Positions 34,029 through 44,160 of a stretch of DNA of 64,000 nt are shown one piece after another (within the stretch, counting starts at the first letter, position 1; each line of letters starts with the position of its first letter). The DNA lies in assembly GCF_020034665.1 (NCBI RefSeq), contig NZ_JAIQDI010000002.1, forward strand, positions 1,364,001-1,428,000, read 5' to 3'. The notes below the pieces were generated by a model. It was not told the origin of the DNA, did not search any database, and worked only from the letters and a program-made list of their open reading frames with translations. The DNA is from Niabella beijingensis. GTDB taxonomy: Bacteria > Bacteroidota > Bacteroidia > Chitinophagales > Chitinophagaceae. The position numbers were made by a program, and so were the translations under genes.

Positions 34029-35330
34029 ATGAAATGTAAACACTTTGCCTGGTTGTCTTTGGTGGCACTTCCTCTAATGATAGTTGCCTGTGACAAAAAT
34101 GACAATAATATCCCGTCAACATCTACAACCACTATTACAGTTGAGAATGTGCTGGCCTCAAAGTTGCTGGTGGAATCGGGAATTTTTAAAAACGACGGGG
34201 CGTCACCCGTTATTATGCCTGGTGAGTCGATTTCTTTGAAGTTTTCAGCAGCCAAAGGTCAGGCCATCAGTTTTGCTACAATGTATGGCTGGTCGAATGA
34301 CCTGTTTTTTGCACCTGCGGGTCCTGGCATTAAACTTTATGAGGATACTGGAACACCGATCGAGGGTGATGTATCATCACAGATTAGTCTGTGGGATAAT
34401 GGGACCCGTATCAATCAGGTTCCTGGTGCGTCCGTATCGCATCCCGGCACTGCAGAAACAACACCTAAAAATATCATGGAAGTAAACGGAACAGATGCGC
34501 AGGGTAACACATATGCGGCGGCTTCAAAGTTGATGAATGCCACGTTACACTATGACGGTAATTCTATGTTTACACTAACGATTGCTAATGCCTCGGGCAG
34601 TACGTCTAATCCAACACCTTTCAGCCCGGGCGTATGGGCTATATCTTATATCGCTGGTGGCAACCTGCTGAACCCCAATCCGATCTATGAAGCCGGTAAA
34701 CTCAGCGCCAATGGATTGACCAATATTGCCGAAATGGGTGATAACAGTGTACTTGGCAATTACATCGCCGGGCAAACGGGTACCTTTACCCCACTTTCGC
34801 CAGTGCTTGTTGTCGTTTACAGTGGTATTGATAACCCGATCTATAAAACAGGAGAGAAAGACCGTGGCAAAGGACTGAAAGAACTGGCACAAAAAGGAAA
34901 TGCCAGCGGGTTAGCGGCCTACCTTAAAACCGTACAAGGTGTAAGGGATGTATATGTGCTGGCTGCGGAAGGTTCCACCGTTCTGTTACCTAAAATTGGT
35001 GGACAGGCAGGAAGTAGTGTTTCGCAGGAATTAATGGTTGCAAAAGGAGATCGCCTTGCTATTGCGACTATGTACGGGCTTTCCAACGACTGGTTCTTTG
35101 CATCTAAAGATAACGGTGTGGACGCAACCAGCAAAGGAGATATATCCTCCTCGATAGGACTGTTCGATGATGGCACTGCCGTGAACCAGTTTCCCGGTGC
35201 GGGTATTACACAGTTTAATCTGGCAGGAACTCCTTTGGAAGAGAGCAAAGCTATTGAAGCGGTGCCTAATCCCAACGCCTTTACTACATTGCCGGCAATA
35301 CCGGAGATTATAAAAGTGACGCTCAAATAA
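34029..35330 (+). CDS. Lipoprotein with two spondin_N domains
   Basis: The 433-residue product has a lipoprotein signal ending at IVAC. Two spondin_N-type domains follow. The first (residues about 35-200) has FATMYGWSNDLFFAPAG and QISLWDNGTRINQVPGASV. The second (about 215-430) repeats these with ATMYGLSNDWFFASKDN and SIGLFDDGTAVNQFPGAGI. The internal duplication is clear. Spondin domains in bacteria are surface or periplasmic, probably adhesive or ligand-binding. It is 8 bp from the peroxiredoxin gene and likely in one operon with it. Confidence 0.85.
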   Translation: MKCKHFAWLSLVALPLMIVACDKNDNNIPSTSTTTITVENVLASKLLVESGIFKNDGASPVIMPGESISLKFSAAKGQAISFATMYGWSNDLFFAPAGPGIKLYEDTGTPIEGDVSSQISLWDNGTRINQVPGASVSHPGTAETTPKNIMEVNGTDAQGNTYAAASKLMNATLHYDGNSMFTLTIANASGSTSNPTPFSPGVWAISYIAGGNLLNPNPIYEAGKLSANGLTNIAEMGDNSVLGNYIAGQTGTFTPLSPVLVVVYSGIDNPIYKTGEKDRGKGLKELAQKGNASGLAAYLKTVQGVRDVYVLAAEGSTVLLPKIGGQAGSSVSQELMVAKGDRLAIATMYGLSNDWFFASKDNGVDATSKGDISSSIGLFDDGTAVNQFPGAGITQFNLAGTPLEESKAIEAVPNPNAFTTLPAIPEIIKVTLK

Positions 35331-35338
35331 GATAAAAA

Positions 35339-36025
35339 ATGAGTACTTTAATAAAGATTGTTATTGCCGCTTTCCTGTCGGTGGCTTGTTCAATAGGTGG
35401 CGTTCATGCCCAGCAGCATAAAGAGATAAAATCACCCGGCATGAATGGTAAAATGAAAATGGAAGCAATGCCGAGTGTAATTCCGCAAAGACCGGAAGAT
35501 ATCAGCCCCTTGCTCTACGGAGAAAAGATTCCTATGGCGGTACTACCAAGTGCATCCGGTCAAATGGTTGATTTGAGCAAAGCTATTTCCAGGAAGCCGA
35601 CCATCCTGGTATTTTACCGCGGGGGTTGGTGCCCCTATTGTTCCAGACAGCTATCCGGTTTACAGGAAGTGCTGCCTGAACTGGAAAAGCTGGGCTATCA
35701 ATTGATTGCCATCAGTACCGACACCCCGGAGGGCCTTATGCAGTCAGCCCAAAAGGAAAAGCTAAGTTACCTATTGCTGTCAGATGCAGACCTCACATTA
35801 TCCAAACAGGTTGGAATCGCTTATAAAGCGCCGAAAGGATACTGGGAAATGCTTCCTAAAACAACCGGAGGAAAAGATGCAGACCTGCTGCTTCCGGTAC
35901 CGTCGGTGTTCATACTGGACAGAACGGGCACCATTCATTTTGAGTATATGAACCCGAATTTTAAACAGCGTTTAAGCCCGGATTTATTGAAAGCCGCAGC
36001 AGCGAGTATCCGGAAGAATCTTTAA
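35339..36025 (+). CDS. Secreted peroxiredoxin-like thioredoxin-fold protein
   Basis: The protein has 228 residues: a signal peptide ending at GVHAQ, then an AhpC/TSA-type thioredoxin fold. The active site is GGWCPYCSRQL (CxxC) preceded by ILVFYRG, and the second half contains LLSDADLTLSKQVGIAYKAP and SVFILDRTGTIHFEY. This arrangement is found in the peroxiredoxin-like family that reduces peroxides or keeps secreted cysteines reduced. It should work in the periplasm. It is co-transcribed with the spondin lipoprotein and followed by the AraC regulator. Confidence 0.85.
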   Translation: MSTLIKIVIAAFLSVACSIGGVHAQQHKEIKSPGMNGKMKMEAMPSVIPQRPEDISPLLYGEKIPMAVLPSASGQMVDLSKAISRKPTILVFYRGGWCPYCSRQLSGLQEVLPELEKLGYQLIAISTDTPEGLMQSAQKEKLSYLLLSDADLTLSKQVGIAYKAPKGYWEMLPKTTGGKDADLLLPVPSVFILDRTGTIHFEYMNPNFKQRLSPDLLKAAAASIRKNL

Positions 36026-36102
36026 CGTTTTAAAAAACGAAAGAGAAATCGTGAAATATTGAATTTTGTAAAGACCTTTAACAGGCAAATATAAGGCAGG
36101 TT

Positions 36103-36942
36103 ATGATCAGGGAATATGATGAAAAGGCAACATCAGCGCTATTTGTAATGCACCGCAATAACAAATTATTTTGTGGTAAAGGGCTTCGTACCGTGGGAAG
36201 CAATCCCATCAATACCTTTGTTTACAATAGCGGAGCAGCCCAGCAGGTTGTGATAGATGAGATCGCCTACAACATGCCTCCGCTGAGTATTTTACCACTG
36301 GTTTCCAATCAGCATTTCGTATTTCAACGCCCGGAAGCTTTGACCGCCTGGCAGTTTAACCGGGAATTTTATTGTATTGTGGACCATGATGCAGAAGTGG
36401 GTTGCGTGGGATTTCTTTTTTATGGCATCCGGCATCCCATGTTCATTAAATTAGATAAACAGGCTGCCGAAGAAATGACCCACCTGGAAAAGGTATTTTC
36501 CAGCGAATTGCAATTAAAGGACAACTTCCAGGGAGAGATGTTGCGTGCGCTGCTGAAAAGAGTGATCATAAAGACTACCCGAATGGCAAAGTTACAGTGT
36601 GAAAGTTACCGGCAGTTTCCAGATGAACGAATGGATTTAATTCGAAAATTCTCGCTATTGCTGGAGATCCATTTTAAGCTGGAACACGAGGTCCGGTTTT
36701 ATGCAGCCGCTCTCAATAAATCCCCTAAAACGCTTAGTAACGTATTTGCGCTGTTAAAGCATCCGCCACCATCGGTCCTGATCCGAAACCGTATTCTGCT
36801 GGAGGCCAAAAGGAACCTGCATTATACAGAAAAGTCTGCGAAGGAAATTGCTTATGAACTGGGCTTTGAAAGCCCGGCACATTTCAGCCGTTTTTTTAAG
36901 TTATATTCGGGTAGCAATATTTCAACCTTCAGGAATCTTTGA
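36103..36942 (+). CDS. AraC-family transcriptional regulator
   Basis: This 279-residue regulator has a ligand-binding or dimerising N-terminal domain (residues 15-130, cupin-like) and a C-terminal AraC double HTH. The HTH part runs from LEHEVRFYAAALNKSPKTLSNVF to the conserved SAKEIAYELGFESPAHFSRFFK. The start ATG lies 77 bp after the peroxiredoxin gene. Because it follows the spondin-peroxiredoxin pair on the same strand and a palindrome lies upstream of that pair, it may control it. Confidence 0.85.
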   Translation: MIREYDEKATSALFVMHRNNKLFCGKGLRTVGSNPINTFVYNSGAAQQVVIDEIAYNMPPLSILPLVSNQHFVFQRPEALTAWQFNREFYCIVDHDAEVGCVGFLFYGIRHPMFIKLDKQAAEEMTHLEKVFSSELQLKDNFQGEMLRALLKRVIIKTTRMAKLQCESYRQFPDERMDLIRKFSLLLEIHFKLEHEVRFYAAALNKSPKTLSNVFALLKHPPPSVLIRNRILLEAKRNLHYTEKSAKEIAYELGFESPAHFSRFFKLYSGSNISTFRNL

Positions 36943-37051
36943 CGGCATAGAGATAAAATACCATTTAATATAACGGCTTGGTCCGATCCCCGGCCATTCG
37001 ATATCCGGAGGTACCGCGGTAGCAATTTAGCTACTTGTTAAAAATAAAAAT

Positions 37052-38902
37052 CTATCCAACCGAATATTCCTTTAATAACTGCCGATAGCTGGAAAGGATG
37101 ACCGATTTGGAAATAAATCCAATAAACCGGTTGTTTTCATCCGTCACCGGCAACTGCCAGGCATTCGTGTCATCAAAAATTTTAATAATTTCCGGTAATA
37201 GTTGCCAGGGATGAATAATGGCTACTGGTGCCTTCATTAATTGTTGTACCGAATGAATACCTTCCAGGTCTTTGTTAAACAGGATGGGCCGGATATCATC
37301 CAGGGTCAGGACGCCCGTCAAATGACCCACATCATCCAGGACAGCAAAAATATTCTTATTCCCATTTTTTATAGCCTCCTGCAAATCGGTAATTGTGTTG
37401 TGTGGGCTTATTATCTGGGATTGTTTGTCAATCAGATCTGCCGTATGAAGCAGCGACAACAGGTTTTTGTCATGCTCATGGGTAAAGATCTTTCCCTGCG
37501 TTGCCAATGCTTTGAAGTCAGGGGGCAACACTGAAAACCATCGTGCAATCAGGTAAGAAATAACGGACACAATCATCAGCGGAATGAACAAATCATATCC
37601 CAGGCTTGATTCGGCGATAAGGAAAATTGCGGTAAGTGGTGCATAAAGGGCGCCACTCATTACACCGGCCATGCCTGCCAGCACCAGGTTAGAAACAGGT
37701 ACCTCCTCAAAGCCCAATTGTGTACAGATAACGGCAAATAAAAAACCCAGAGTGCCACCTGCAAACAAAGAGGGCGCAAAATTACCGCCATTACCGCCAC
37801 TATGTATGGTAATAGATGTGGCAAATGCTTTTAAAAGACAGATCAATACTAAAAAAATAATGAGTGTCCAGTTACCGGTTTCAAAATACCTGAAAAAGCT
37901 GTTATGTAAAACGCCTTGCGCATTTCCATCTGCAAAAGCTTTCACTATAGTGTATCCTTCCCCAAACAATGGCGGTAGCAGCAGGCATAATAGAGATAGC
38001 GCTGCACCACCCAACATGGCAACCCGGAGCCGGGAGAGCCTTAGCTTTTTGATGAAATGCTCGATATATTGTGAAATGATCACAAAATACCGCGCATAAA
38101 ATCCTGCTACCAGTCCCAATATTAAATAGTAGAGGATGTTATGGTAATTAAAGGACTGCCGGGCATAGAAGCGGAAGAGCACGTCATCCTCAAGCAATAC
38201 TCTTGAAAGCAAACTGCCGCAGATGGCTGCAACTACCAGGGGAATAAAATCTGAAAAAACTACGCCGGTCAACAGTATTTCAAAGGCGAACATGATACCT
38301 GCTATCGGTGCGTTAAAGGCAGCGGCAATGCCCGCAGTAGCACCAGCTGCCAGCAATAAAGTCCGTTCTTTGTATCCCAGCTTATAGGTTTGCGCGTAGT
38401 TAGAGCCAATGGCGGCACCGGTCACAGCCATAGGACTTTCAAGGCCGGCGGAACCACCCAGCCCTACGGTTATAGCACTTTGCACCATTTGAGAGTACAT
38501 TTTTACCCTGGAAATAATGCTCGAATTCTGGGCAATTTCATATAAAACGGCGCCGATCCCTTTGCGGTCCTGGCCTTTGAACACGGTAAGCACTGTTATG
38601 GTTGTCAGCACAATGCCTAAAAACGGGAAAACAATATAAAAAAGTACCTGGTACTCAAAATGCACTTTGGTTATAATTAACTGGTGTATATAGTGAACGA
38701 CGGCTTTTAATAGCACCCCGGCAAGGCCAGCCGTACATCCCACAAGGATACCGGAGAGAATCAAAAACTGGTTACGGTTCAGGCGGTTTTTTAACCAAAA
38801 TAGTACCAGCTCATAACTGCGCACTTTCTCCAGGCTATACTTTTGAAAATCTCTTTTGAATTTTAGGAAACTGATGTACTTCTTTTTATTATGAAATTCC
38901 AC
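37052..38902 (-). CDS. ClC-type chloride channel/antiporter with CBS domains
   Basis: This 616-residue inner-membrane protein is a ClC-family Cl- channel or Cl-/H+ exchanger. The ion pathway motifs are present: GLGGSAGLESP for the first selectivity loop and GGNGGNFAPSLFAGG for the second. Around ten to twelve hydrophobic helices precede a pair of cytosolic CBS domains (about residues 465-600), which sense nucleotides. Translation starts at a GTG (38900-38902); no nearby ATG exists in frame. It is the first of a run of transport and stress genes in the element. Confidence 0.9.
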   Translation of the reverse strand: MEFHNKKKYISFLKFKRDFQKYSLEKVRSYELVLFWLKNRLNRNQFLILSGILVGCTAGLAGVLLKAVVHYIHQLIITKVHFEYQVLFYIVFPFLGIVLTTITVLTVFKGQDRKGIGAVLYEIAQNSSIISRVKMYSQMVQSAITVGLGGSAGLESPMAVTGAAIGSNYAQTYKLGYKERTLLLAAGATAGIAAAFNAPIAGIMFAFEILLTGVVFSDFIPLVVAAICGSLLSRVLLEDDVLFRFYARQSFNYHNILYYLILGLVAGFYARYFVIISQYIEHFIKKLRLSRLRVAMLGGAALSLLCLLLPPLFGEGYTIVKAFADGNAQGVLHNSFFRYFETGNWTLIIFLVLICLLKAFATSITIHSGGNGGNFAPSLFAGGTLGFLFAVICTQLGFEEVPVSNLVLAGMAGVMSGALYAPLTAIFLIAESSLGYDLFIPLMIVSVISYLIARWFSVLPPDFKALATQGKIFTHEHDKNLLSLLHTADLIDKQSQIISPHNTITDLQEAIKNGNKNIFAVLDDVGHLTGVLTLDDIRPILFNKDLEGIHSVQQLMKAPVAIIHPWQLLPEIIKIFDDTNAWQLPVTDENNRFIGFISKSVILSSYRQLLKEYSVG

Positions 38903-39085
38903 AAAGTTTACTGTTAAAGTATGGGTAGCGCTCCTTAAATAATGACAAACAGCAACTTTTGTCGTTATCCTGTCTTTTAGAACACCAGAATACTTGCGAT
39001 GAAATGGGGCAAAGTTAGGCGAAAGGCATGGTTATACCTCAGACTGGATTACTTTGCATGATATCCGGAAGAAGTAGTCTGCCTG

Positions 39086-40414
39086 CTACCTTACCTCCGA
39101 TACTTTCCGGATCATGTGCAACTGACGGAGATCGTCAGAAGCCGGAGATTCGAATACTTCAAGATGGAAATATTTAATTGCCGCAAGCAAATGATCGAAA
39201 AGGTCAGCCATTGTATCTTCGAAGTAGCCCCAGTTTGTTCCATTGGTAAACATGTACAACTCCAAAGGAAGCCCATGTTCAGTAGGTGCTAATTGTCGTA
39301 CCATTAAGGTCATGTTCTTATGTATTTCCGGGTTATGCTTTGCATAAGAAAGGATATAAGACCGGAAAAGGCCCACATTAGTCATTCTGCGGCCATTAAC
39401 TGGAACGGTGCTGTCAACCTGGTATTTTTGGTTATATGCCCGGATTTCTGTTTCCCGTTTATCAATATATTCTTTTAAGAGCTGGATCTTTTTGAGCGCT
39501 TCAATCTCTTCAGAGGCCAGGTAGCGAATGGAAGAAATTTTAATATTGATGGCCCTTTTTATCCTTCTTCCCCCACTTTCCTCCATGCCGCGATAGTTTT
39601 TAAAGGCGTCGCTCAACAGCGTGTAAGTAGGAATAGTAACGACTGTTTTATCAAAATTGCGCACCCTCACATTATTCAGGTTGATTTGCATCACGTCCCC
39701 ATCTACCCCATATTTAGGCATCTCGATCCAGTCTCCGACTCTAATGGAATCGTTTGCCGAAACCTGGATGCTGGCAACAAAACCCAAAATTGTGTCCTTG
39801 AACACCAGCATCAGGATAGCCGAAGCAGCACCCAGAGATACCAAAAAAGACCAGGGGGAGCTGCCTGTGAGAGAAGATACGATCAAAGTGCCGGACATAA
39901 ATATTAAAAAAATTTGTACAACCTGCAGGTAGCTGTCCAGCGGCTTGTCTGCAAAGGCCTTCGTTCCGGCCATCAGGTCTCTTATCGTTTTTAAGATACT
40001 GCTTACCAGTTGATACGTACAAATAATGATCAAGATCTCAAGAAGCTTTTCCAGGCCGGCTGTGAACCGGGGAAACCCTATAAAAACATAGGGCAGCAAT
40101 TGCCGGGTTAAAATGACAAGGATCAGCCTGCTGGCCGCATCAAGTGCTTTGTTCTCCATCAGCCTGTCGTCCCAGGTCCAGCGGGTACGTGCAATAACTT
40201 TATGTAATAATTCCTTAGCTATCTTGCGAACGATGTAGTCTGCAATCAGCACGATCAATAAAGTGGCGAATAGCAAGCTGATACTGGTAAAAATATGGGC
40301 CGCTTTATCTGAAATATTTAATTTTTGCCAGATATCATACGTCCATTGATATACATCACTACTGTCAGGAACAAGGGTACTGCCATCGATGTTAATACTG
40401 CTTAAAAAAGTCAT
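39086..40414 (-). CDS. MscS-family mechanosensitive channel (YbdG-like)
   Basis: From the ATG at 40412-40414 this protein has 442 residues, with about four or five N-terminal transmembrane helices. The MscS pore region and beta domain follow: SLGAASAILMLVFKDTILGFVAS, the DSIRVGDWIEMP motif and DGDVMQINLNNVRVRNFD. The C-terminal soluble part is long, as in YbdG/MscM-type proteins. It should open on osmotic downshock or membrane stretch. A TTG 36 bp upstream is possible but less likely. The gene is convergent with none and follows the ClC gene on the same strand. Confidence 0.85.
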   Translation of the reverse strand: MTFLSSINIDGSTLVPDSSDVYQWTYDIWQKLNISDKAAHIFTSISLLFATLLIVLIADYIVRKIAKELLHKVIARTRWTWDDRLMENKALDAASRLILVILTRQLLPYVFIGFPRFTAGLEKLLEILIIICTYQLVSSILKTIRDLMAGTKAFADKPLDSYLQVVQIFLIFMSGTLIVSSLTGSSPWSFLVSLGAASAILMLVFKDTILGFVASIQVSANDSIRVGDWIEMPKYGVDGDVMQINLNNVRVRNFDKTVVTIPTYTLLSDAFKNYRGMEESGGRRIKRAINIKISSIRYLASEEIEALKKIQLLKEYIDKRETEIRAYNQKYQVDSTVPVNGRRMTNVGLFRSYILSYAKHNPEIHKNMTLMVRQLAPTEHGLPLELYMFTNGTNWGYFEDTMADLFDHLLAAIKYFHLEVFESPASDDLRQLHMIRKVSEVR

Positions 40415-40640
40415 ATTAACAAGCAAACGTACCCATTTTGTAGCGGGCAAACAAACTTTGAGTGAGAAAATTCAAACTCAAATGCTTTTTTCATAAAAAC
40501 ACAGGTTTGCAACTGATATGTAATCGGGAAACTGAAAAGACAATCTAATTCGATATATCGGTAATATAGGAGGCGATCTTAGTTCAAAAATGGTATTTTT
40601 GAAACCTGTAATGCTCGGTTGAAGCGCTTAAAATTAATCA

Positions 40641-41471
40641 ATGATAAAATATCATATCCGTAAAATTGCGATTGCAACAAATTTTAGTGAGGAATCAGAT
40701 AATGCAGTGTATCAGGCCGCAGAGATAGCAAAAAAACATAATGCTGAATTGGATATTATACATGCGGTATCTCCGGCAGAATCAAGAAATAAAAAGGCCG
40801 AATTTGTTCAGGCTGCTTACGACCGGTTAAAAATGTACCGAGATCGGATCCTAAATGAATTTGACATCGAATCAAAGGTTTTTGCACGTGTTGGTGACGT
40901 GGCTGCATTTATATATAAGTACTGCATTGAAAACAAAACAGATCTTTTAATTATCGGCGTACTGAATGGTGTTAAGCGATATTTCAAAGAATCCATGGCC
41001 TATGAAATTATTATGAAAATTGAATGCCCGGTGCTTTCCATTCCGCTCAGTTTTAAAAAGGCAGATTTTTACAAAATCTTATTTCCCGTTCGTGACGTTG
41101 AAGGCGTTAAAGAAAAACTCGTTCATTCCCAGCCTTTTATCCAAAAAGATAACTCGGAGCTACACATTGTTTGCCTTGGGCAACCGGATTCATATAAGGT
41201 TAATGAAGTTATTGAGCTGGCTCAGAACCAACAAATACAATTTTCAATTTCAGATTTTGATGCTGACTCGAAAAAAAATATTGCTCCCGGAGTTATTTTA
41301 GCTGCAAAAGAAAGGCAAGCTGATATGATTGTAATTAACGCTACTTCTGAAAAACAGTGGTACAACATATTCGGTGAAAACTATACGGAATACATCTTAA
41401 AGGAAGCAGCAATGGCAGTCTTATCAATAACGCATCCTTTTGAATCAGCAAATCTATCTGATATAAAATAG
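40641..41471 (+). CDS. Tandem universal stress protein (UspA family)
   Basis: The 276-residue protein holds two Usp domains, residues 1-140 and 145-270. The first begins with IRKIAIATNFSEESDNAVYQAAEIAKKH and contains the family's LLIIGVLNG segment; the second is more divergent (YKILFPVRDV, ADMIVINATSEKQWYN). Cytosolic Usp proteins bind ATP or other nucleotides and raise stress endurance; the ATP-binding G-2x-G-9x-G(S/T) motif is not clear here. It begins a rightward pair with the DUF389 gene. Its context suggests a link to ion or osmotic stress. Confidence 0.8.
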   Translation: MIKYHIRKIAIATNFSEESDNAVYQAAEIAKKHNAELDIIHAVSPAESRNKKAEFVQAAYDRLKMYRDRILNEFDIESKVFARVGDVAAFIYKYCIENKTDLLIIGVLNGVKRYFKESMAYEIIMKIECPVLSIPLSFKKADFYKILFPVRDVEGVKEKLVHSQPFIQKDNSELHIVCLGQPDSYKVNEVIELAQNQQIQFSISDFDADSKKNIAPGVILAAKERQADMIVINATSEKQWYNIFGENYTEYILKEAAMAVLSITHPFESANLSDIK

Positions 41472-41576
41472 TCGTTAAATCTATTTCTTAGATTTTTAGT
41501 TCCCATCCAGGCTTCGCTAAAACAAAAAAGTTGCCTATTTTTAAGCAGAAGATGATGATCATTATTTTGTTAAGCT

Positions 41577-42908
41577 ATGGGTAATCAAAACAAGTTTTTC
41601 AGAGGAATTCGACTAACAATTGCACGGTTATTTAATCTGCATCTCGAAAAGGCAAATGAAGCGGATGTTGTCCAGTCCATTAAAAAAGGCGTTGAGTTCA
41701 GGGGGCCTAACTTGTGGACACTGATCTTTGCTATATTTATCGCTTCAATTGGTTTAAATGTCAATTCGACTGCCGTAATCATCGGCGCCATGCTGATCTC
41801 TCCGCTTATGGGACCCATTATGGGTATAGGCCTGGGCATTGCGGTCATCGATATTGATCTTGTAAAAAAAGGGAGCCGGAATCTGTTGACAGCCACGTTG
41901 ATCAGTATTGCCACTTCCGCATTATATTTTTGGATCACTCCACTGCATGATGCGCAAAGCGAGCTACTGGCCCGTACTACACCTTCTATATGGGATGTTT
42001 TTATTGCTTTTTTTGGAGGACTGGCGGGCATTGTAGCCAGCACCAGGAAAGAGAAAAGTAATGTAATTCCGGGGGTTGCCATCGCTACGGCATTGATGCC
42101 ACCGCTTTGTACTGCAGGTTTCGGGCTGGCTTCGGGAAACTTCTATTATTTTCTGGGCGCGATTTACCTGTATTTCATTAACAGTGTATTCATTTGCCTC
42201 AGCACTTACCTGATTGTACGGTTTCTGAATTTCAGGAAAGTGCAATTCGAAAATCAAACCTATGGTAAAAAAGTGTCCCGCTATATCCTGCTTATTGTGA
42301 CTGCAGCAGTAATCCCAAGCATCTACCTGGCGTACAAAATAGTGGACAAAAGCATATTTGAGTCCAATGCCCAAGCGTTTGTAAACAACCAGTTCCGGTT
42401 TAAAAACACACAAGTTGTCAATAAGACCTTTCGTTACCGATCTGACAGCAGTGAGATTGACTTGCTGCTTATTGGACAAACACTGCCTCAACTTACTATT
42501 GATACTATCTCACAAAAGTTAAATCAGTATCGGCTAAATGATGCCAAACTGGTTGTACGGCAGGGATTGGATGCGAAACAACAGATTGACTTTAGCCAGA
42601 TAAAAGCAAGCATCCTGGAGGACGTTTTTAAAGAAGATTCGGCACGGAACTCATCCCTACAGGAGACGGCGGCTGCTTCCCGGGAACTACCCGATCTCAG
42701 GGCCGAGCTGAAAGCTTTATACCCTGGATTAATGTATTATACCGGGTCCCGATCAATTATTTACCGAACAGATACCCTGGCTACCGATACCATTACTTTA
42801 TTTGTGGCCAACTTTTCAAAGGCCCCCACCCGTGACGATCGCCTTAAAATGCAACAATGGCTGAAAGAACGCCTCCAGACAGATTCAGTAAGATTGATTG
42901 TGCAATGA
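41577..42908 (+). CDS. DUF389 (TIGR00341-like) membrane protein
   Basis: This 443-residue inner-membrane protein has the DUF389 core: VNSTAVIIGAMLISPLMGPIMGIGLGI, then FGGLAGIVASTRKEKSNVIPGVAIATALMPPLCTAG. There are six hydrophobic helices in residues 45-270 and a soluble C-terminal domain. DUF389 proteins are widespread and their transport or sensing function is unknown. It follows the universal stress gene by 105 bp. Its stop is 4 bp from the 3' end of the convergent antiporter gene, showing how compact the cluster is. Confidence 0.85.
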   Translation: MGNQNKFFRGIRLTIARLFNLHLEKANEADVVQSIKKGVEFRGPNLWTLIFAIFIASIGLNVNSTAVIIGAMLISPLMGPIMGIGLGIAVIDIDLVKKGSRNLLTATLISIATSALYFWITPLHDAQSELLARTTPSIWDVFIAFFGGLAGIVASTRKEKSNVIPGVAIATALMPPLCTAGFGLASGNFYYFLGAIYLYFINSVFICLSTYLIVRFLNFRKVQFENQTYGKKVSRYILLIVTAAVIPSIYLAYKIVDKSIFESNAQAFVNNQFRFKNTQVVNKTFRYRSDSSEIDLLLIGQTLPQLTIDTISQKLNQYRLNDAKLVVRQGLDAKQQIDFSQIKASILEDVFKEDSARNSSLQETAAASRELPDLRAELKALYPGLMYYTGSRSIIYRTDTLATDTITLFVANFSKAPTRDDRLKMQQWLKERLQTDSVRLIVQ

Positions 42909-42912
42909 GTCG

Positions 42913-44160
42913 TTATTTTTCCCCAGAGAATTTTAATTTGCTGATCAGCTTTCCAACAGAAAGCCCCTGAACGAGTATAGAAAATAACACGACTATAAAA
43001 GTAATAGAAACGATAATTTCCTTGTAGGTACTGGGTGGCAGGGATAATGCCAATGCAATAGAAATACCACCCCTTAAACCACCCCAGGTCATTACATAGA
43101 TCGTTTTAATTCCCAATTTTCTTTTAAACCCAAATATTAAAGAAGGGAAATACAAGGAAAAGAAGCGGGATACTACGACCAGCGGGGCAATAACCAAGCC
43201 AGCAAAGATCATTTCCCGGTTAAAAGAAACCATAACAATTTCCAGCCCGATTAGCATAAAAAGAACAGCATTCAACACCTCATCTACAACCTCCCAAAAT
43301 TTCCCCATATAGTCCCGTGTTATGTCACTCATAGCTTTGGCCGCGCCCCTGTTACCCGTCATGATACCAGCAACCACCATAGCCAAGGGACCGGATACAT
43401 GCAGGTAATGACAGAGGCTGTATCCTCCCATAACCATTGCCAGGGAAATGAGGATCTCGGTTTGAAAATGGTCGATTGCTTTCATCATGCGGTATCCGGT
43501 AAAGCCGATAAGTGCACCCGCTACCAGGCCGCCCAGCGCTTCTCTTCCAAACAATTTAATAATTTCCATTACACCGAACTGTTCCGGGCCCCACGCTGCT
43601 ATGCCCAGCAGCGTAGCAAAAATGACTACACCAATACCGTCATTAAAAAGAGATTCTCCAACAATGTTGATTTCCACTTTCTGTGGGATGCGCGCCTTTT
43701 TGAGAATACTCATAACCGCAATTGGGTCTGTGGGAGAGATCAGCGCTCCGAACAGCAGACAATAGATGAATGGGACGGGTGCAGCAAATAATTGCGCCAA
43801 CTCATACATGATAGCTCCAACACAAAAAGTGGAGATAAGCGTTCCTATTGTCGCAAATGTAAGAATGCTTTTAGCCTCCTTACGCAGTTCGGGTACTTTC
43901 ACATGCATGGAGCCTGCAAAAAGCAAAAAACTCAACAAGATACCGAGCAGGAACTCGGAAAAATTGATCAGCTCCAGTTTTTGCTGGATCATTGCTTTGA
44001 ACCCCGAAGAAAAATAACCTGATACAATCAAGCCGAGTGATGCCAGCACCCCCATCAGCATCAGACTGATACCAGATGGAAATTTAAACAACCGGACATT
44101 TATATAAGAAAAGAATGCCGCCATCGTAATGAGCACCGAAAAGAGAATAAACAGTTGCAT
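42913..44160 (-). CDS. Na+/H+ antiporter, CPA1 family (NhaP-like)
   Basis: The 415-residue protein has twelve predicted membrane helices and CPA1 motifs: [16 protein letters not shown] (with the ion-binding ND/TD aspartate region), [14 protein letters not shown] and the later [19 protein letters not shown]. It exchanges Na+ or K+ for H+ across the inner membrane. Together with the ClC, MscS, DUF389 and Usp genes it forms an ion and pH homeostasis cluster. The ATG lies at 44158-44160. There is no long cytosolic tail, in line with short bacterial NhaP-type antiporters. Confidence 0.85.
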   Translation of the reverse strand: MQLFILFSVLITMAAFFSYINVRLFKFPSGISLMLMGVLASLGLIVSGYFSSGFKAMIQQKLELINFSEFLLGILLSFLLFAGSMHVKVPELRKEAKSILTFATIGTLISTFCVGAIMYELAQLFAAPVPFIYCLLFGALISPTDPIAVMSILKKARIPQKVEINIVGESLFNDGIGVVIFATLLGIAAWGPEQFGVMEIIKLFGREALGGLVAGALIGFTGYRMMKAIDHFQTEILISLAMVMGGYSLCHYLHVSGPLAMVVAGIMTGNRGAAKAMSDITRDYMGKFWEVVDEVLNAVLFMLIGLEIVMVSFNREMIFAGLVIAPLVVVSRFFSLYFPSLIFGFKRKLGIKTIYVMTWGGLRGGISIALALSLPPSTYKEIIVSITFIVVLFSILVQGLSVGKLISKLKFSGEK

